A DNA stretch of 64,000 nucleotides from Bacteroidales bacterium. Lineage in GTDB: Bacteria > Bacteroidota > Bacteroidia > Bacteroidales > Tenuifilaceae. Of the stretch, positions 1 through 9,165 are shown in pieces. The translations under genes and the position numbers were made by a program. Position 1 is the first letter of the stretch, and every line of letters begins with the position of its first letter. The stretch is taken from NCBI GenBank assembly GCA_013141385.1, contig JABFRB010000009.1, positions 1 to 64,000 on the forward strand, given 5' to 3'. The notes below the pieces were generated by a model. It did no database searches. It was not told the DNA's origin and was given only the letters and a program-made list of their open reading frames with translations.

Positions 1-36
1 CTGTCCGACAAATTTTATTTCCTTATTTTTGTCCAT
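1..36 (-). CDS. Start of a gene cut by the window edge, possibly a transposase
   Basis: An ATG on the minus strand at 36-34 opens a frame that reads MDKNKEIKFVGQ and runs off the left edge. The short stretch resembles the N-terminus of IS4-type transposases of Bacteroidota (a few polar residues, then a '-GQP-' like start), but twelve residues cannot settle this. Nothing else of the gene is visible. Confidence 0.3.
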   Translation of the reverse strand, partial: MDKNKEIKFVGQ

Positions 37-190
37 GTTGTTGTTTATTTCGCAAAAACAAACTTACAACATGGGGTGAAACCTTTGGGGAGTAACCCCT
101 TAATTATTTTTTAGTCGTTCAGTAGTGAATCTATATAATTAAAAACAGAAATCTTTAAACAGAACCCTGATGATTTTTAAAATAAAATAC

Positions 191-198
191 TAAATTTG
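191..198 (+). promoter_or_regulatory. Candidate -7 promoter element
   Basis: TAAATTTG matches the Bacteroidota -7 consensus TAnnTTTG and lies 67 bases before the ATG of the barrel gene at 265. No clear TTG box is present at the usual -33 distance, so this is a weak call. Confidence 0.3.
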
Positions 199-264
199 AA
201 ACAAACTAAAAACTAGGTTTTCATAAACAATCTAGTAAAATTTGATATCTTAACTAAACAAACA

Positions 265-1437
265 ATGATTATGAAAAAGAAAATTGGCTTTTTTTTATTG
301 TTTTTGATGTTGCATTATGTGAACTCTTTTGCACAGGATGAATGGAAACCTCAAACCCATTTTACAGGGTATATAAATTCAATTGTTGAATATTCAGACC
401 ATTCTAGTGTAAGTGTAATAGGTGTGCCAACAGTAAAACATAGAGGTATTGGATTAGCACAAGCGGGTTTTTTGGCTACTTATAAGCCTTTGGAAAAACT
501 CGAGATTAAATCAACTCTAGTATATAGCCCATGGGTGAGAAGTATGCACGATGTTGTAGTAGAAACATTTGGACAATATGCTTTTAATCAGGGTTTTAAA
601 CTTGGTGCAGGAAAATTTCTTACCCCATTAAGCCCTTCAAACTTATATTATTATGCCCCACTAAACCCAAGTGGTGTACTTCCTATGGTTGTTTCTCACC
701 ATATGTTTTTTCCCCAAAGCATTAGTGGAATTCAAATTGCAGGTTCCTTTGGTGAAAATCTAAGGATGAACTACAATGCCACTTATGGTAATTATTATAT
801 TACGGATCATCTCGAGGGTGGAATTATTGGCATTCAGGGTCAAGAAGAAATTGCTCAGTATGCAGGGCATTATGAAGTGTATGAAGGAAATATACCTAAA
901 TCATACTTAGGTGGATCTGGAAGATTATCTTTCGATTTTAAAGAGATAGGAACCTTGGGATTAAACATATTTGAAGGTACAGAATCGAACTTGGTGATAT
1001 TAGATGCAGCCACAGGTAACGTATCAAGCCTTGAAGAGGCTAAACAAAGATCACTAGGGGTTGATTTGCATCTTAATATCCAAAAATTCAAGTTAAATGC
1101 TGAATATTGGAATGCCGATTTAAAAACCACAGAAAGTACTCCAATTTATTCTCTAACATACAAAGGATACTATGCTGAGTTAACCTATGATGGTGGAGCT
1201 TTTAAGCCTTGGGTGAGATATGAATATATTGAGGATGCAAAAGCACTTTTTACGGATGGTTCTCTAGTTGATTTGCCAATGACTACATATTCGGGTGGTA
1301 TAGCCTATCGTCCTTTCTACGAAACTATTTTTAAGTTGGAATATAGAAGAATTTTGGTTGAGGATCACCAAAAAACCCCTTTACCCAATTTTAAAGACTA
1401 CAATTATTACTTGTTTTCATTTGTATTTTCATTTTAA
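265..1437 (+). CDS. Outer-membrane beta-barrel (porin-like) protein
   Basis: A 390-residue protein with an N-terminal signal peptide (roughly residues 1-24, hydrophobic core FFLLFLMLHYV, cleavage near SFAQ). The rest has alternating aromatic and polar strands (LEYRRIL, YNYYLFSFVFSF) and ends in a C-terminal phenylalanine, as outer-membrane barrels do. I do not recognise a named family; length and composition resemble porins rather than TonB receptors, and there is no plug domain. It is followed after 11 bases by a PstS-like binding protein and then by a chemoreceptor. I infer a passive channel feeding a periplasmic ligand sensor, possibly for phosphate or another anion. A second in-frame ATG at 271 is an equally good start. 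Confidence 0.7.
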   Translation: MIMKKKIGFFLLFLMLHYVNSFAQDEWKPQTHFTGYINSIVEYSDHSSVSVIGVPTVKHRGIGLAQAGFLATYKPLEKLEIKSTLVYSPWVRSMHDVVVETFGQYAFNQGFKLGAGKFLTPLSPSNLYYYAPLNPSGVLPMVVSHHMFFPQSISGIQIAGSFGENLRMNYNATYGNYYITDHLEGGIIGIQGQEEIAQYAGHYEVYEGNIPKSYLGGSGRLSFDFKEIGTLGLNIFEGTESNLVILDAATGNVSSLEEAKQRSLGVDLHLNIQKFKLNAEYWNADLKTTESTPIYSLTYKGYYAELTYDGGAFKPWVRYEYIEDAKALFTDGSLVDLPMTTYSGGIAYRPFYETIFKLEYRRILVEDHQKTPLPNFKDYNYYLFSFVFSF

Positions 1438-1448
1438 AAAAAAAGACT

Positions 1449-1868
1449 ATGCGAAAATATATTTTTTTATTAATGATATTGGCTATAGGAATTACAGCTA
1501 ATGCCCAAGGCTATAAAGTAATTGTAAACCAATCCAATTCAACTAGTACCCTAAGTGAGGATGAGATTTCAAAGCTCTTCTTAAAAAAGAATACAAAATG
1601 GGCTGATGGAAAAACTGTTGATCCGATTGATCAGGTAGCTAGTTCGGGGGTAAGAAAAATATTTACTGATGGAGTGCATAAAAAATCGGTAAGTGCTATT
1701 AAGAGTTATTGGCAGCAAGCCATTTTTGCAGGAATCGGCACACCACCCTTAGAAAAATCAGATGACGAGGAGGTTATAAAATATGTCAGCCAAAATGCAG
1801 GAGCTATAGGGTATGTTTCTGCCGGTGCTAATATATCTGGCGTAAAAGAACTTAAAGTATCAAGATAA
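1449..1868 (+). CDS. Small PstS-like periplasmic ligand-binding protein
   Basis: A 139-residue protein with a signal peptide (residues 1-19, cleavage after ANA). The mature part matches the short PBP-like family related to PstS: 'LSEDEISKLFLKK...W.DG' followed by 'R..F...V' and 'IGYVSAG' near the C-terminus. It is about half the size of a full phosphate-binding protein, which has two lobes. In Bacteroidota and Proteobacteria such small proteins occur beside porins and chemoreceptors and no PstCAB transporter is present here, so I infer a sensing role more than a transport role. It sits 11 bases after the barrel gene and about 200 bases before the chemoreceptor, all on the plus strand. Confidence 0.7.
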   Translation: MRKYIFLLMILAIGITANAQGYKVIVNQSNSTSTLSEDEISKLFLKKNTKWADGKTVDPIDQVASSGVRKIFTDGVHKKSVSAIKSYWQQAIFAGIGTPPLEKSDDEEVIKYVSQNAGAIGYVSAGANISGVKELKVSR

Positions 1869-2075
1869 TGTTAATTTTATCTAACAATAAACTAATAGGC
1901 TGTTTGTCAGTATGATTATAGTATTGCTATGTCTTTTAAACATGGTATTTTCTTTTGGTTTTCAGTATTGTTGAACATTGTTGCTATGTTACTTAAAGTC
2001 CCACAATATTTAACTAGCATTATATTGAAATTCTTAATATTTAACGTATATCTAATTAATCTTAAATAGATAAAA

Positions 2076-3572
2076 ATGATTGAAAATTTAAAAATTAGGC
2101 AGAAATTGATGCTGTTCCCAGTGTTATTTATTTTGCTAATAATAGCTGTTTTTTTCATTTTTCAAACTTCAAATTCCAACTCAAAATTATTGCTGAATAA
2201 CATTCAAAATGGCTACATGCCGTATTTGGAAACAGCAAATAAACTAAATTATGAGCTAATTAATTTGCAACGTGAATTTCAAGATGCTGTATCATCAACT
2301 GATAATGAAAAATTATTGGCTACCAAAGAAAAATATAATGCAATATTAAACATGCTTACCAGCGCAAAAAGCAATATAATAGGACGCGATGGAGCGATTA
2401 GCAAAATTGAAATTCAGATTAAAGATTATTACAATCTTGCGTATAATACTTCTAGTTCTATGATTCGAGGTGAAATCACCGAAGAGCTTAGTAAAAGTAT
2501 TAGCAAAATGGTTGAGGATTTTAATGCAGTTAAAAATGCATTAAATGAACTCGAATTGTCTAGTAAAAAGGAGAATGATAATGCATTTACTTCAACAGGT
2601 GAGAATTTTAAAAGTTCTTTCAGGAATATTATTTCCTTGCTAGTAATCAGCTTAACTATTTTTTTGATAATATCATTTCTAATCACTAAGTCACTAAGTC
2701 AATCTATTCAATATATTAGTAAGCGACTTATTCATCTTTCCGAAGGAAAATTATATTTTGACGAAGAATCAACTTTTAAAATAAGACGTGATGAGATTGG
2801 AGAAATGGTTTTGGTCACAAATCAATTAATTGATAAGCTAAGATCTGTTTTGGCTGATGTGCAGGTTGGTATTGAGGCCATGAATAATTCCAGTATTGAA
2901 ACAAGCGAAACATCTGAAAAGTTGTCCGAAAGTGCAAACGAACAAGCGTCATCTGTTGAAGAAATAGCTTCAACGGTAGAGCAAATTTCTGCTAATATTT
3001 CACAGAATAGTGAAAATGCGCAAATTACTGGAAAAATATCCGAAGAGGCCAGTAAGGGAATAAAATTAGTGTCAAATCAATCGCTAAAGGTAGTAGACGC
3101 AAATAAGGCAATTCTAGACAAAATTGGAATTATCAACGATATCGCATTTCAAACTAATATACTTGCTTTAAATGCAGCAGTTGAAGCCGCTAGAGCGGGT
3201 GAGCATGGCAGAGGGTTTGCCGTAGTTGCTAGTGAAGTTCGAAAATTGGCTGAAAAAAGCAGAACTGCAGCTGAGGAAATTGTAAATCTAAGTAAAGAAA
3301 GCTTTAGATTATCATCCGAAGCGGGGAGAATTATGATGGAAACGATTCCTGTTGTTGAGAAAACAACCTCGCTTGTTCAAGAGATTGTTGCGGCAAGTAT
3401 TGAACAAAACAATGGAACAAATCAGGTCAATAATGCTATACAGCAACTTAATAGTTTGACGCAACAAAATGCCGCAGCATCCGAAGAGTTATCTTCAAAT
3501 GCATCACAGTTGGATTTACAGGCGAAAAGTTTAAAAGAGTTAATCTTATTTTTTAAATTTCGCAGGGAATGA
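2076..3572 (+). CDS. Methyl-accepting chemotaxis protein
   Basis: A 498-residue chemoreceptor. Transmembrane helix 1 is at residues 10-29, a helical periplasmic domain of about 155 residues follows, and transmembrane helix 2 is at about 185-205. A HAMP domain (about 205-260) leads into the long cytoplasmic coiled coil. The signalling tip, which binds CheA and CheW, is at about 350-390 (core [20 protein letters not shown], then [10 protein letters not shown]). The sequence ends in a short polar/hydrophobic tail with no CheR-binding pentapeptide. It follows a barrel gene and a PstS-like binding protein, so the input is probably the loaded binding protein. The tip is very like that of the receptor at 47952-49484 and differs from that of the receptor in the Wsp-like operon. 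Confidence 0.93.
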   Translation: MIENLKIRQKLMLFPVLFILLIIAVFFIFQTSNSNSKLLLNNIQNGYMPYLETANKLNYELINLQREFQDAVSSTDNEKLLATKEKYNAILNMLTSAKSNIIGRDGAISKIEIQIKDYYNLAYNTSSSMIRGEITEELSKSISKMVEDFNAVKNALNELELSSKKENDNAFTSTGENFKSSFRNIISLLVISLTIFLIISFLITKSLSQSIQYISKRLIHLSEGKLYFDEESTFKIRRDEIGEMVLVTNQLIDKLRSVLADVQVGIEAMNNSSIETSETSEKLSESANEQASSVEEIASTVEQISANISQNSENAQITGKISEEASKGIKLVSNQSLKVVDANKAILDKIGIINDIAFQTNILALNAAVEAARAGEHGRGFAVVASEVRKLAEKSRTAAEEIVNLSKESFRLSSEAGRIMMETIPVVEKTTSLVQEIVAASIEQNNGTNQVNNAIQQLNSLTQQNAAASEELSSNASQLDLQAKSLKELILFFKFRRE

Positions 3573-3625
3573 AATAATAATGTTCGTTCTTAGAGTTGAG
3601 ATTATTATTCGAGTAAATTTCTTTT

Positions 3626-3654
3626 AAAAAGTTCTAGCTTTGCTAGAACTTTTT
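3626..3654. terminator. Rho-independent terminator
   Basis: GTTCTAGC (3631-3638), a three-base loop and GCTAGAAC (3642-3649) form a perfect 8-bp stem flanked by AAAAA on the left and TTTTT on the right, so it can work in either direction. It ends the chemoreceptor transcript 54 bases after its stop codon. Confidence 0.85.
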
Positions 3655-3701
3655 AAATTAGAATTAACCCTAATTGAATACACATTTCACATTTTAAAAT
3701 T

Positions 3702-4280
3702 ATGGGAAATATCCTGCTAGATTCTAACGTTTACGCCTATCTTATACTTCCTTTGCTAATTTTCTTTGCTCGAATATGCGATGTGACAATTGGTACAATA
3801 AGAATAGTATTTGTATCGAAGGGACATAAGCGAGTAGCTCCCATTTTGGGATTTTTTGAGGTGTTTATTTGGATTATAGCCATAAGCCAGATTATGAGTA
3901 ATTTGAATAATTTCATTTGCTATTTTGCCTATGCTGCTGGGTTTGCCACAGGCAATTACGTTGGTTTGCTTGTTGAAGAGAGAATAGCAGTTGGAAATCT
4001 GATGATTAGAGTTATAACAAGTAAAGATGGTGACGTACTTGCTAAAATTCTTAATTCACATGGCTTTGGAGCTACAATTGTTGATGCAGAGGGTAGTAGC
4101 GGGAAGGTGAATATTATCTACTCTTTGGTTCATCGAACTAATATTACTTCGGCATTAAAACTAATAAAAGATTTTAATTCCGAAATATTCTACTCAATAG
4201 AGGATATAAGAGATGTAAATTCTGGAATTTTCCCAGAGAAAATGCCTTTAAATTTCAGATTTTGGCGGGTGGGGAAGTAA
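3702..4280 (+). CDS. UPF0316 / DUF2179 membrane protein (YebE-like)
   Basis: A 192-residue protein. The N-terminal half has three hydrophobic helices (about 13-30, 46-65 and 72-95) with the family motif 'ARICDVTIGTIRIVFVSKG'. The C-terminal half is a soluble DUF2179 domain (about 105-180: VITSKDGDVLAKILNSHGFGATIVDAEG). The function of UPF0316 proteins is unknown; the DUF2179 domain also occurs at the C-terminus of YitT-like membrane proteins and may bind a small ligand. The start has no competing upstream ATG. The stop codon directly abuts the stop of the convergent PAS gene, with no base between. Confidence 0.88.
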   Translation: MGNILLDSNVYAYLILPLLIFFARICDVTIGTIRIVFVSKGHKRVAPILGFFEVFIWIIAISQIMSNLNNFICYFAYAAGFATGNYVGLLVEERIAVGNLMIRVITSKDGDVLAKILNSHGFGATIVDAEGSSGKVNIIYSLVHRTNITSALKLIKDFNSEIFYSIEDIRDVNSGIFPEKMPLNFRFWRVGK

Positions 4281-4634
4281 TTAATCTCTTATAAAATTAG
4301 GTAGATTAAAAGGAATTTCAATTGAGAGTTCAACTAATCCAGCTACTTTACCTTCTTTAAACCAAGGTGCTTGGTATATTATCTTCTTAATTCCTGCTTT
4401 TTCAATTGTGTAAACATTTGTTTCCCCTTTATCCATTAACTTTGTAATAGTTTCTTGTGATTTAGGAGAATGACAGTTATTCAGGCTTTTACCAACCAAA
4501 TCAAGCCCACCCCATTTTTCAAAGGTTTTACCTGATTTTTCGTTCATGTAGATAATGGTACCATTAATATTGCTAACCGTTATTGCACAGTTAATAGTTT
4601 TAGCCCAAGCCAGTATATCATCCATTGGAGTCAT
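4281..4634 (-). CDS. Stand-alone PAS-domain protein
   Basis: A 117-residue protein made of one PAS domain: 'CAITVSNINGTIIYMNEKSGKTF' (residues 16-38), 'LVGKSLNNCHSPKSQETI' (46-63) and the terminal strands 'KKIIYQAPWFKEGKVAGLVELSIEIP'. There is no kinase, cyclase or DNA-binding part, so it is a single sensor module that would need a partner protein. The NCH motif in the FG region is frequent in PAS domains of anaerobes; I cannot say whether it holds a cofactor. It is convergent with the UPF0316 gene and has no obvious operon partner. Confidence 0.85.
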   Translation of the reverse strand: MTPMDDILAWAKTINCAITVSNINGTIIYMNEKSGKTFEKWGGLDLVGKSLNNCHSPKSQETITKLMDKGETNVYTIEKAGIKKIIYQAPWFKEGKVAGLVELSIEIPFNLPNFIRD

Positions 4635-4757
4635 TTTTAAAGTACAAAAGTAGTATAATAATGATATTGATAATTTTTAAAAGTCAATGAAAATCGAATA
4701 TTTAGAATCTTTTTAGGGGGAAAAAAAGGATGTTTCGAATTTTTGAGACACTCCTTT

Positions 4758-5326
4758 GTGTGCTAGGCATGGCACTGAACTAAGGCGAGTAAGTCTCCGA
4801 TACATCGTATTTGACCGGAAATATTAAAGATGGACAAGGGTGTTTCCCGTGAGGAGAAATCAGAAGGAAGTCCTTAGCAAAATCGAAGTTCTGACGTACA
4901 AAAACCAGATACAAAGCCTTAAGTTATTTGGTCAACCGAGCGATAGCTTGAGAAAAACCTATAGTTAAACGGTAAAACAAGGCAGATCAGGCAGGATGCG
5001 AAGAAAGTACAGCGTCTTACCTCAGGAGATCTTACAGTCTGTTGCAAGAGCGACTATCTGTTTGGCGACAAACAGAGAATAAACAGTAAGAAGTCAGTAG
5101 AGGTCATAGTATCCGACAAGCCGTTGGAGAAGGACTGAATCGTTAAACGTAAGGGACAGACAAGAGGTTCTCTTGTATCAACAGAATGACAGCTGGACAA
5201 ACTGATTATAATGAGCCTTAACAATGGAATTTTCTTCATTGTTAAAACCGTTTAAGGAAACCGCGGTGTGTTAGAGTACGCAGGATGGTGTGAGAGGACG
5301 AGGGAGTAATCCTCATACTTATTCGA
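4758..5326 (+). mobile_element. Group II intron relic without reverse transcriptase (copy 1)
   Basis: The element starts with GTGTG at 4758, the 5' consensus of group II introns. Domain I is marked by GAGGAGAAATCAGAAGGAAG (4849-4868). A domain III-like motif AGAAGTCAGTAGAGGTCATA lies at 5089-5108. A stem of about 5213-5257 stands where domain IV normally carries the reverse transcriptase gene, which is absent. A domain V-like hairpin follows at about 5259-5290, then GTGTGAGAGG and a domain VI hairpin (5300-5320) ending in TTCGAT, which sets the 3' end at about 5326. The same structure, about 80 bases shorter, recurs at 7231-7718. The domain V helix has mismatches, so self-splicing is doubtful. 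It could only move with a reverse transcriptase supplied from elsewhere. Confidence 0.8.
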
Positions 5327-5628
5327 TTTTGTACTCTACCTGAGAAGTTTTCCAAATATTCAATTCTCAGAGGCTTAAAAAAACTTTTGAGACAGCTTCC
5401 GAACTTCTGTTAGTTTTTAGTAATAACTACTTTTCAAGGAGTACTAATCTTCGTTTGTTATCTTCTCAATTTATTCTGAACTATTCTCACAAATATATCA
5501 TTATTTAGGAGTAACCTTGAATAAAAGGAATAGATATGAAATCAATAAAACGTTTGCTCTAGGAGTAAAGAGGTTCGTTTATTATAGTGGGTTCTGCCCC
5601 ACTTTTTTCTTTTTGTCACAATAAAAGG
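5327..5628. other. Non-coding stretch downstream of the intron
   Basis: About 300 AT-rich bases with no gene or clear signal. The words TTTTGAGACA and a following CT-rich run just before the intron (4741 onward) recur at about 5384, which suggests a short duplication around the insertion site. Confidence 0.4.
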
Positions 5629-6825
5629 TCAGTTCATATTATTGACTATAACAGGATTCAATTTTGCAACTTTCTTCCCCTGAAGTATATCTATACTAAT
5701 TTTAGTGTCAATGGGTAATACATTTCTTTGAAACAAAAGGATAATCATTGATCCACCATAAGCAAAATGTCCCATTAATTCTCCTTTTTTTACGACACTA
5801 CCATTGTCTTCCGAAATGTCTTTAAATTTTGGTTCGAAATTAATGGAGCTGACATCATCTAAACCTACTGTAATCATTGCAACATACCCGTAGCTTATTG
5901 TTTTGAAAATATAATATCCACGTCGGTAAACCTCGAAAACAGAAAAGTCAGAATTGTATCCCAAGTTTTTATTTTTAAAAAAATCAGGAAAATTTGGATT
6001 GCCAAAATAGTTACCCAATACATTTTCTCTTGATTCTACAACAATTCCGCTTAAAGGAGCATGCCAGTGATGATAATTGTTAGGCATCAAGACAAAAGAC
6101 AAAGCGGAACCATCAATAAACATTGAATGAAATATGGAATTATCTAGAAGTTGTTTAATGGATAGTTTTTGTCGTACCTTAGTAGTTATACAGTCGTATT
6201 CTGACAATTTGTTTTCAACTTTATTGAGACGAGAGTCGCTCGGCGAAACCAGAATGGAAAGATCATGCGGTTCATCAATAGGCCTTAATCCTGATTTAAT
6301 TTTTCTAGTAAAAAGTTCATTGAAAGATTTAAAACCACCTTCAGGAATAATATAATCATTCCAACTGGGGTCTATTTTCCAATCATCTATTGTCCACAAA
6401 GATTGAGGACTGTCCATGAATTTTTTTCGCCAATCTAAAAAGTACTTTGTCCATTCGTATCCAGGGGATTGTGTAACAATTCGAATGGCTGGTTCATTAT
6501 TATAGTAAAACTCATAAAAAGGCTCAATAAATGCGAATAACCCGTCCTCTGTAGTGGGGGCAAACAAACTCCATTTATAAAAGAACATAAATAAAGAATC
6601 AAAATTCGCTCGATTACTTAGTTTCCAATAGTTGTTATTTGGCCTATGGGTATAATCGGCAGGCATATTTTGTAGATTCTTAAATGCTTCATCAATATCA
6701 TTTCTAAATTGTAGGTTAGACTTGTAAAGTTCTTTCAGTTTGATTACTGGTGAAGTACTTAATTTCTCCAGAGTTACCGGCGAAGAGTTTAATATTTCCT
6801 GAGTTTCCTGTGCTAAAAGTGTCAT
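5629..6825 (-). CDS. Phosphatidylserine decarboxylase family protein
   Basis: A 398-residue soluble protein with no signal peptide or membrane helix. The N-terminal part (about 70-190) matches the PSDC-type extension of the larger, non-mitochondrial family members, including 'IIPEGGFKSFNELFTRKIK'. The C-terminal part (about 195-390) is the decarboxylase domain, with the conserved 'NYHHWHAPLSG' and the self-cleavage motif. That motif reads GGSM rather than the classic LGST; Ser359 would become the pyruvoyl group after cleavage at Gly358-Ser359. Relatives act on phosphatidylserine or on amino acids such as tryptophan, so the substrate is uncertain. The gene stands alone between two group II intron relics. 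Confidence 0.85.
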   Translation of the reverse strand: MTLLAQETQEILNSSPVTLEKLSTSPVIKLKELYKSNLQFRNDIDEAFKNLQNMPADYTHRPNNNYWKLSNRANFDSLFMFFYKWSLFAPTTEDGLFAFIEPFYEFYYNNEPAIRIVTQSPGYEWTKYFLDWRKKFMDSPQSLWTIDDWKIDPSWNDYIIPEGGFKSFNELFTRKIKSGLRPIDEPHDLSILVSPSDSRLNKVENKLSEYDCITTKVRQKLSIKQLLDNSIFHSMFIDGSALSFVLMPNNYHHWHAPLSGIVVESRENVLGNYFGNPNFPDFFKNKNLGYNSDFSVFEVYRRGYYIFKTISYGYVAMITVGLDDVSSINFEPKFKDISEDNGSVVKKGELMGHFAYGGSMIILLFQRNVLPIDTKISIDILQGKKVAKLNPVIVNNMN

Positions 6826-7230
6826 AACTTGTTAATATTTAATATATTATTTGTTAAAATCTAGTTCATTAGTATGTTTCAAACATAGAGTTTTATTTTT
6901 AAAATCATCGGGACTTTTTTTAAAGTTTTCTAGTTTTAAATCAAATCACTTTTCAATTGCTTTAAAAGATGTTTTTTAACATGTAGTTCTTTTCTTAGTC
7001 CGCTGTGGTTTTTTATGACATATATGCATCGGAAAAATGGTAAATTCATATCTATTTCTTCTATATTATAGTATATTTCTTTCAAGATAGGCCCATTTTT
7101 GTTGGCAACTCCTTGGGTTTATCTTCTCAACCATATAGCTTGTTTTTGGCGTGTTGGGTTTTGTGAGCCTATGTTGTTTTCTTTGCAAAGGTCATCAAGC
7201 TTTGAAGGCTTCCGACGAAATTCCTCTTTT
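6826..7230. other. Long intergenic region upstream of the decarboxylase gene
   Basis: About 400 bases without a gene. On the minus strand TATGTTTG (6887-6880) matches the TAnnTTTG promoter element about 55 bases before the decarboxylase start; no matching -33 TTG is seen. The remainder, up to the second intron at 7231, is T-rich and shows no structure I can name. Confidence 0.35.
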
Positions 7231-7718
7231 GTGTGCTGGTCGTAGCACAATATTGAGGGGAGTGAATCCCCGATACACCTAATTTAACTGGAAATACTAG
7301 TGACGGACAAGAATACTCCCTATGAGGAGGAATCAAAAGGAAGCCCTACGCAAAATCACAGTTCTGTCGTACAGAAACCAGATACAAGGCCTAGCAGGAT
7401 ACGAAGAAAGTACTGCGTATTACCTCGAGAGATCTTACAGACCGATTGCTAGAGCGATTATCTGTTTGGTGACAGAGAATAGGCAAGAGAAGTCAACTGA
7501 GGTTATAGTATCCAATAAGCCCGTTGGAGCAGCCAAGAAAAGTATTCCTATCACCTATTGATAAGGTGGCATGGAACTAAATTAGATAGGTGTCTCCTGA
7601 TTATAACGAACCTTAACATGTAATTTTATCATTGTTTAAACCGTTTAAGGAAATCGCTGTATAAGAGAGTAGGTACGATGGTGTAAAAGGTAGGGGGGTA
7701 ATCCCCCTACCTGCTCTA
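7231..7718 (+). mobile_element. Group II intron relic without reverse transcriptase (copy 2)
   Basis: This is a second copy of the element at 4758-5326, in the same orientation. It starts GTGTG at 7231 and keeps the domain I block GAGGAGGAATCAAAAGGAAG and the block ATACGAAGAAAGTACTGCGT. It lacks about 70 bases of domain I that copy 1 has after the word ACAAAGCC. The domain III-like motif (AGAAGTCAACTGAGGTTATA), the domain IV stem and a perfect domain VI hairpin (GGTAGGGGG / CCCCCTACC, 7689-7712) are present. The domain V hairpin is degenerate. Sequence before the element (CCTCTTTT) resembles that before copy 1 (CTCCTTT), as expected if both used similar exon-binding sites. An open frame at 7322-7561 is only a by-product of the intron RNA. 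Confidence 0.8.
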
Positions 7719-7735
7719 TTTTATTTATAAAATGA

Positions 7736-8956
7736 TTATTCGAATAATTTAAATGCTTCTTTTATTTTGCTGATAGCATCCTTAAGTTGAGCCTCATTAA
7801 TTACAAGAGGGGGAGCAAAGCGAATAATATTACCATGAGTAGGTTTTGCAAGAAGACCTTTCTCTGCCATTGCTAAGCAAACATCCCAAGCAGTTTTACC
7901 ATTTTTGTTGCGAATAACAACAGCATTAAGCAAACCTTTTCCACGTACTAATTCAATCATATCGCTTTTAATATTCCTGATTTCATCGCGGAAAATTTTG
8001 CCCATCTTCTCAGCATTTTCAACTAACTTTTCATTTTTAATAACATCTAACGCCGCAATGGCTACACGACAAGCAATTGGATTTCCACCAAAAGTTGAAC
8101 CATGCTCACCAGGTTTAATGCAAAGCATAATATCATTATCTGCAAGTACTGCAGAAACGGGAAATACTCCACCTGAAATAGCTTTACCTAGTATAATAAT
8201 ATCAGGGCGAACACCTTCGTGATCGCATGCAAGCATTTTACCTGTACGAGCAATACCAGTTTGAACCTCATCAGCAATGAAGAGAACATTATTCTTTTTA
8301 CAAAGGTCAAATGCTTTTTTAAGATATCCTTCATCTGGAACAAATACCCCAGCCTCACCTTGAATAGGTTCAACTAGAAAACCAGCAACGTTAGGATCTT
8401 TAAGCTCTTTTTCGAGAGCAGCTAAATCGTTATATGGAATTTTTATAAAACCTGGAGTGAAAGGGCCAAAACCACCATAAGAATCTGGATCGGTTGACAT
8501 TGAAACCACTGTAATTGTGCGGCCATGGAAGTTGTTTTCACAAACAATAATTTTCGCTTGATCTTCTTTAACACCTTTTTTCATATAGGCCCATTTACGG
8601 CAAAGTTTTAAAGCAGTTTCATCTGCTTCAGCACCAGTATTCATTGGTAAAACCTTATCGTAACCAAAGTATTTCGTAATATACTCTTCGTATTCACCTA
8701 AAACATCATTATAAAAAGCTCTTGAAGTTAAGGTAAGCGTTTGAGCCTGATCGCAAAGAGCCTTAACAATCTTTGGATGGCAATGCCCTTGGTTAACAGC
8801 CGAATATGCGGATAAAAAATCGTAGTAACGTTTCCCATCTACACCATATAGAAATATACCTTCACCTTTTTCAAGAACTACAGGAAGTGGATGATAGTTG
8901 TGTGCACCGAATTTATCTTCCCTATCCATGTACTCTTTTGATGTCATTTTGCTCAT
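7736..8956 (-). CDS. rocD: Ornithine--oxo-acid aminotransferase
   Basis: A 406-residue class III PLP aminotransferase of normal length. It moves the delta-amino group of ornithine to 2-oxoglutarate, giving glutamate semialdehyde, and links arginine/ornithine breakdown with proline and glutamate. The N-terminus '[23 protein letters not shown]' and '[15 protein letters not shown]' are typical of ornithine aminotransferases rather than acetylornithine ones. The PLP lysine is Lys258 in '[10 protein letters not shown]', preceded by '[13 protein letters not shown]' (228-240). It is a single-gene unit read away from the VOC gene. Confidence 0.95.
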   Translation of the reverse strand: MSKMTSKEYMDREDKFGAHNYHPLPVVLEKGEGIFLYGVDGKRYYDFLSAYSAVNQGHCHPKIVKALCDQAQTLTLTSRAFYNDVLGEYEEYITKYFGYDKVLPMNTGAEADETALKLCRKWAYMKKGVKEDQAKIIVCENNFHGRTITVVSMSTDPDSYGGFGPFTPGFIKIPYNDLAALEKELKDPNVAGFLVEPIQGEAGVFVPDEGYLKKAFDLCKKNNVLFIADEVQTGIARTGKMLACDHEGVRPDIIILGKAISGGVFPVSAVLADNDIMLCIKPGEHGSTFGGNPIACRVAIAALDVIKNEKLVENAEKMGKIFRDEIRNIKSDMIELVRGKGLLNAVVIRNKNGKTAWDVCLAMAEKGLLAKPTHGNIIRFAPPLVINEAQLKDAISKIKEAFKLFE

Positions 8957-9137
8957 AATATTTAAGTTTTAAATTGATATTCAATGTTTAAGTGAATCCT
9001 AAATTTGTATTTATAGCCCTACAAGGTTAAGGCTAGTTTTCCAAATTTCAAATATTTGCGTAATCACTAGCGGTATGTTAAGAAACATGTTTTTTAAACT
9101 TAACCAGTATTCATGAGTATTGTGAAGGGTGTATATC

Positions 9138-9165
9138 AAAAAAAAGGGACTCTTAAAGTCCCTTT
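9138..9165 (-). terminator. Rho-independent terminator of the VOC gene
   Basis: AAAGGGACT (9143-9151) pairs with AGTCCCTTT (9157-9165). Read on the minus strand the hairpin is followed by a run of Ts (9145-9138). It overlaps the last codons and stop of the VOC gene. Confidence 0.8.

Noticed and set aside
7322..7561. A 79-codon open frame beginning MRRNQKEALRK
   Set aside because: It lies wholly inside the second group II intron and follows RNA motifs shared with copy 1, where the frame is not kept.
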